Shown in pieces: positions 6,434 to 8,119 of a DNA stretch of 8,119 nucleotides; within the stretch, counting starts at the first letter, position 1, and each line of letters starts with the position of its first letter. A model generated the notes under the pieces. It did not search any database and was not told where the DNA came from. It saw only the letters and a list, made by a program, of their open reading frames with translations. Both the position numbers and the translations under genes were made by a program. This DNA comes from a bacterium. Its GTDB lineage: Bacteria; Bdellovibrionota; Bdellovibrionia; Bdellovibrionales; UBA1609. The DNA lies in NCBI GenBank assembly GCA_021784635.1, contig JAJYHS010000295.1, forward strand, positions 1-8,119, written 5' to 3'.

Positions 6434-7275
6434 CAGTTACCTTCAGCAGTCAGATTTTCTAAATTTTGGTAGTTCGCATTGAGAATCACGAAGACCTCTT
6501 CAAGATCGGCGGCGTCGACGACTGGACGCACCAATACGTTTTGCCCAAGACCATATTGATCGCGGCTGACGCTTGTCACCGTACCGATCGGAAAACCTTT
6601 CGGGAAATAATTGTCGAGCCCGCTGGTAATAATAGTATCGCCTACTTTGACGTCATCAGATCGTTTAATGAATGTGATCTCGCAGGTATCTCTATTAAGC
6701 CCTTGCAGAATTCCGTGAGCCCGCGACCGTTGAACTATTGCGTCGACGACGGCATTGCGGTCCGTTATTAACAAAATTTTGGAGGTATGCGGTTCAATCT
6801 CGATGGCATAACCGACAACGCCGTTTATCGCGATGACGCCCATGCCTCGCTTCACTCCATCATAGCTGCCGCGATCAATAGTAATCGTGTGGTAATCGGT
6901 GAAAATATCGCGTCCGATAATGTGCGCCGCCAACAGGTGCATATTCGTTTTTCGGCGAAAATCGAGGAGCTTATTGAGCCGCTCGTTTTCAAGCTTTAAC
7001 TCCGTATTTGCACCTTGTTGGGCTTCATACTCGGCAAGCTTTTGACGTAAAATACGGTTCTCTTTTTTTACGTTAATCAAATTCAAGTATAGATCTGTTG
7101 TACTGCGCACCCCAAAACTGAACTTTGCATAACCATTTTGAATTGCCGAACTGGCAAAGTAAAACGGCATCAACACCCATGGCGTACTTTTAGAGCGCAA
7201 TTGCATGTTCACAGAAAATAGGGGGATTGCGATGAGCGCCGCTACAATAAGGGTTTTTCGACTTAAAAAGTTCAC
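6433..7275 (-). CDS. mreC: Rod shape-determining protein MreC
   Basis: A 280-residue bitopic protein. An N-terminal membrane anchor (about 7-24) is followed by a coiled coil (about 62-108, with the KKENRILRQKL and KLENERLNKLL heptads) and the paired beta-barrel periplasmic domain. Typical MreC motifs are TIDRGSYDGVKRGMGVI (132-148), NGVVGYAIEI (151-160) and TSGLDNYFPKGFPIGTV (217-233). The length is normal for the shorter, non-enterobacterial forms. MreC dimerises in the periplasm and is thought to activate PBP2/RodA. The start is GTG with AGGA 4 nt upstream (7280-7283). An in-frame TAG lies just upstream, and no ATG is available nearby. It is the first gene of the cluster on this strand. mreB, which usually precedes it, is absent here; the neighbour is a divergent chaperone gene 81 bp away. 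Confidence 0.95.
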   Translation of the reverse strand: MNFLSRKTLIVAALIAIPLFSVNMQLRSKSTPWVLMPFYFASSAIQNGYAKFSFGVRSTTDLYLNLINVKKENRILRQKLAEYEAQQGANTELKLENERLNKLLDFRRKTNMHLLAAHIIGRDIFTDYHTITIDRGSYDGVKRGMGVIAINGVVGYAIEIEPHTSKILLITDRNAVVDAIVQRSRAHGILQGLNRDTCEITFIKRSDDVKVGDTIITSGLDNYFPKGFPIGTVTSVSRDQYGLGQNVLVRPVVDAADLEEVFVILNANYQNLENLTAEGN

Positions 7276-7356
7276 TATGTCCTAGGTTATTCGCTCTCGC
7301 GCCAATCAGCAAGATTTTCACTTGCAACACTTTAGAAAAGAAGCGAGGATTCTGAC
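7276..7356. other. Divergent intergenic region between mreC and the PpiD-like gene
   Basis: These 81 bp must serve both divergent genes unless transcription enters from elsewhere. I looked for -35/-10 pairs on both strands and found only weak matches, for example TTGCTG with TAACCT at 17 nt towards mreC. An imperfect inverted repeat, ATTCGC/GCCAAT, lies at 7289-7306. The GAGGA at 7345-7349 serves the + strand gene and AGGA at 7280-7283 serves mreC. No clear operator or structured RNA is visible. Confidence 0.4.
7345..7349 (+). promoter_or_regulatory. Shine-Dalgarno site of the PpiD-like gene
   Basis: GAGGA lies 7 nt before the ATG at 7357, a good position. It supports this start over the internal ATG at 7369. 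Confidence 0.7.
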
Positions 7357-8119
7357 ATGTTAGATAAAATGCGCAAGCCCATTCGCGGCCATGACATTAA
7401 AAAAATTGTCTATACCATAATTTTTGGTTTTATCTGTCTGATATTTGTATTCATCGGTGTTTGGACGAACAGTCCAGGTATTTCCGGTTCAGGTACAGCA
7501 GCAACCGTAAACGGGGCAATAATTTCGGCGCGAGAATTTCAAAACCGTCTCAGACAATTTGAAAACGAAGAAGGTCCCATGCACGGATTGTCTGATGCCG
7601 AGCAACAAAAACTTGATAAACGGCTTCGGATTCACGTCCTTAGAAATCTTGTTCACTTTCAGTTGTTGTACCAAGCTGCCAAGCGAGCAGAAGTCTTCCC
7701 GACTGTGGATGCCATTCGCGACATCGTCGTTAGCATCCCGGCGTTTCAGAGCGGCGGCAGGTTTGATCGTGAATATTACCAGGAATTTCTCAACAACCAA
7801 CAGATGACAGCTGGTGAGTTCGAGGGCCAAATCGGTCAAGACGTTGCCGTTGATCAGCTCAATAATTTGCTAATGAAGTCATGGTCGTCGCCAGGGCTTG
7901 TGGGTCGCCTCCAGAATGAAGTTCAGGATACAAAGGTCGATTTTAATTATGTGAAAATCGATACCGACAAAATTGCTAGAAATTTAGTGACAAAGTCAGA
8001 GGTTTCTAAATATTTATCGAACCCTCAAAACGTAGCTCAAGTACGATCCGAGTATCAAATAAACATCAGCAAATATCTATCGGCGGCGAAAACAAAGGGA
8101 CATAAGACGATTCGCCAAA
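7357..8119 (+). CDS. PpiD/SurA-like membrane-anchored periplasmic chaperone (3' end outside window)
   Basis: The frame from the ATG at 7357 is open to the window edge, giving 254 codons plus one base. The N-terminus is short and basic (MLDKMRKPIRGHDIKK), followed by one membrane helix at about 17-35. The rest is then periplasmic. Residues about 46-175 match the SurA/PpiD N-terminal chaperone fold: ATVNGAIISAREFQNRL parallels the AAKVNDQEISRGQFENAF region of E. coli PpiD, and PAFQSGGRFDREYYQEFL (128-145) parallels its PAFQVDGKFD segment. PpiD proteins are usually around 600 residues with a parvulin domain in the second half. Any such domain lies beyond the window, so isomerase activity cannot be judged. 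The likely role is helping newly exported envelope proteins fold near the translocon. GAGGA sits 7 nt before the start. It is transcribed away from mreC. I withhold the symbol because parvulin-type families are numerous and only part is visible. Confidence 0.85.
   Translation, partial: MLDKMRKPIRGHDIKKIVYTIIFGFICLIFVFIGVWTNSPGISGSGTAATVNGAIISAREFQNRLRQFENEEGPMHGLSDAEQQKLDKRLRIHVLRNLVHFQLLYQAAKRAEVFPTVDAIRDIVVSIPAFQSGGRFDREYYQEFLNNQQMTAGEFEGQIGQDVAVDQLNNLLMKSWSSPGLVGRLQNEVQDTKVDFNYVKIDTDKIARNLVTKSEVSKYLSNPQNVAQVRSEYQINISKYLSAAKTKGHKTIRQ

Noticed and set aside
7489..7839. A 116-residue - strand frame opposite the chaperone gene
   Set aside because: The + strand frame has a membrane anchor and SurA/PpiD motifs and is open throughout. 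The - strand frame is its shadow.
1..8119. CRISPR array, insertion sequence, prophage, tRNA, riboswitch or defence system
   Set aside because: There are no regularly spaced repeats, no transposase or integrase frames, no cloverleaf-like segments, and no intergenic space above about 100 bp that could hold a larger RNA element.

Overview
This window is a chromosomal, non-mobile stretch of a Gram-negative bacterium. The gene set is the rod-shape (elongasome) cluster mreC-mreD-mrdA-rodA, a PpiD-like periplasmic chaperone, a thioredoxin, and a response regulator fused to DUF4388-like, J and TPR regions. G+C looks middling. The multidomain response regulator of the DUF4388/DnaJ kind is most familiar from Bdellovibrionota, Myxococcota and related former Deltaproteobacteria, so I suggest a Bdellovibrio-like lineage. 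That is an inference from protein style, not a database match.

Layout, left to right. (1) Positions 2-424, + strand: the 3' end of a hydrophilic gene of unknown function that continues beyond the left edge. (2) 2360-429, - strand: a 643-residue REC/DUF4388-like/J-domain/TPR protein, convergent with gene 1 with only 4 bp between them. (3) 2361-2421: a short divergent intergenic region that appears to hold two overlapping face-to-face promoters. (4) 2422-2739, + strand: thioredoxin. It ends 8 bp from the end of rodA, and a small hairpin spans both stop codons. (5) 7275-2748, - strand: mreC, mreD, mrdA (PBP2) and rodA, transcribed in that order. mreC/mreD overlap by 1 nt (TGATG), mreD/mrdA overlap by 4 nt (GTGTGA), and rodA follows mrdA after a 48-nt gap. 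(6) 7276-7356: divergent intergenic region without a convincing promoter match. (7) 7357 to the right edge, + strand: N-terminal 254 codons of a PpiD/SurA-type chaperone that runs off the window.

Functionally, MreC and MreD are the membrane scaffold that links the MreB cytoskeleton to wall synthesis. RodA is the SEDS glycan polymerase and MrdA its partner transpeptidase, so these four genes encode most of one machine. mreB is not directly upstream of mreC; the adjacent gene is instead the divergent chaperone gene. The most unusual gene is the response regulator, whose predicted output is a J domain plus TPRs rather than DNA binding. There is no gene-free stretch over about 100 bp. I see no tRNA, rRNA, CRISPR array, insertion sequence or prophage signal. 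Apart from the fused response regulator and its promoter arrangement, the window is ordinary housekeeping DNA.
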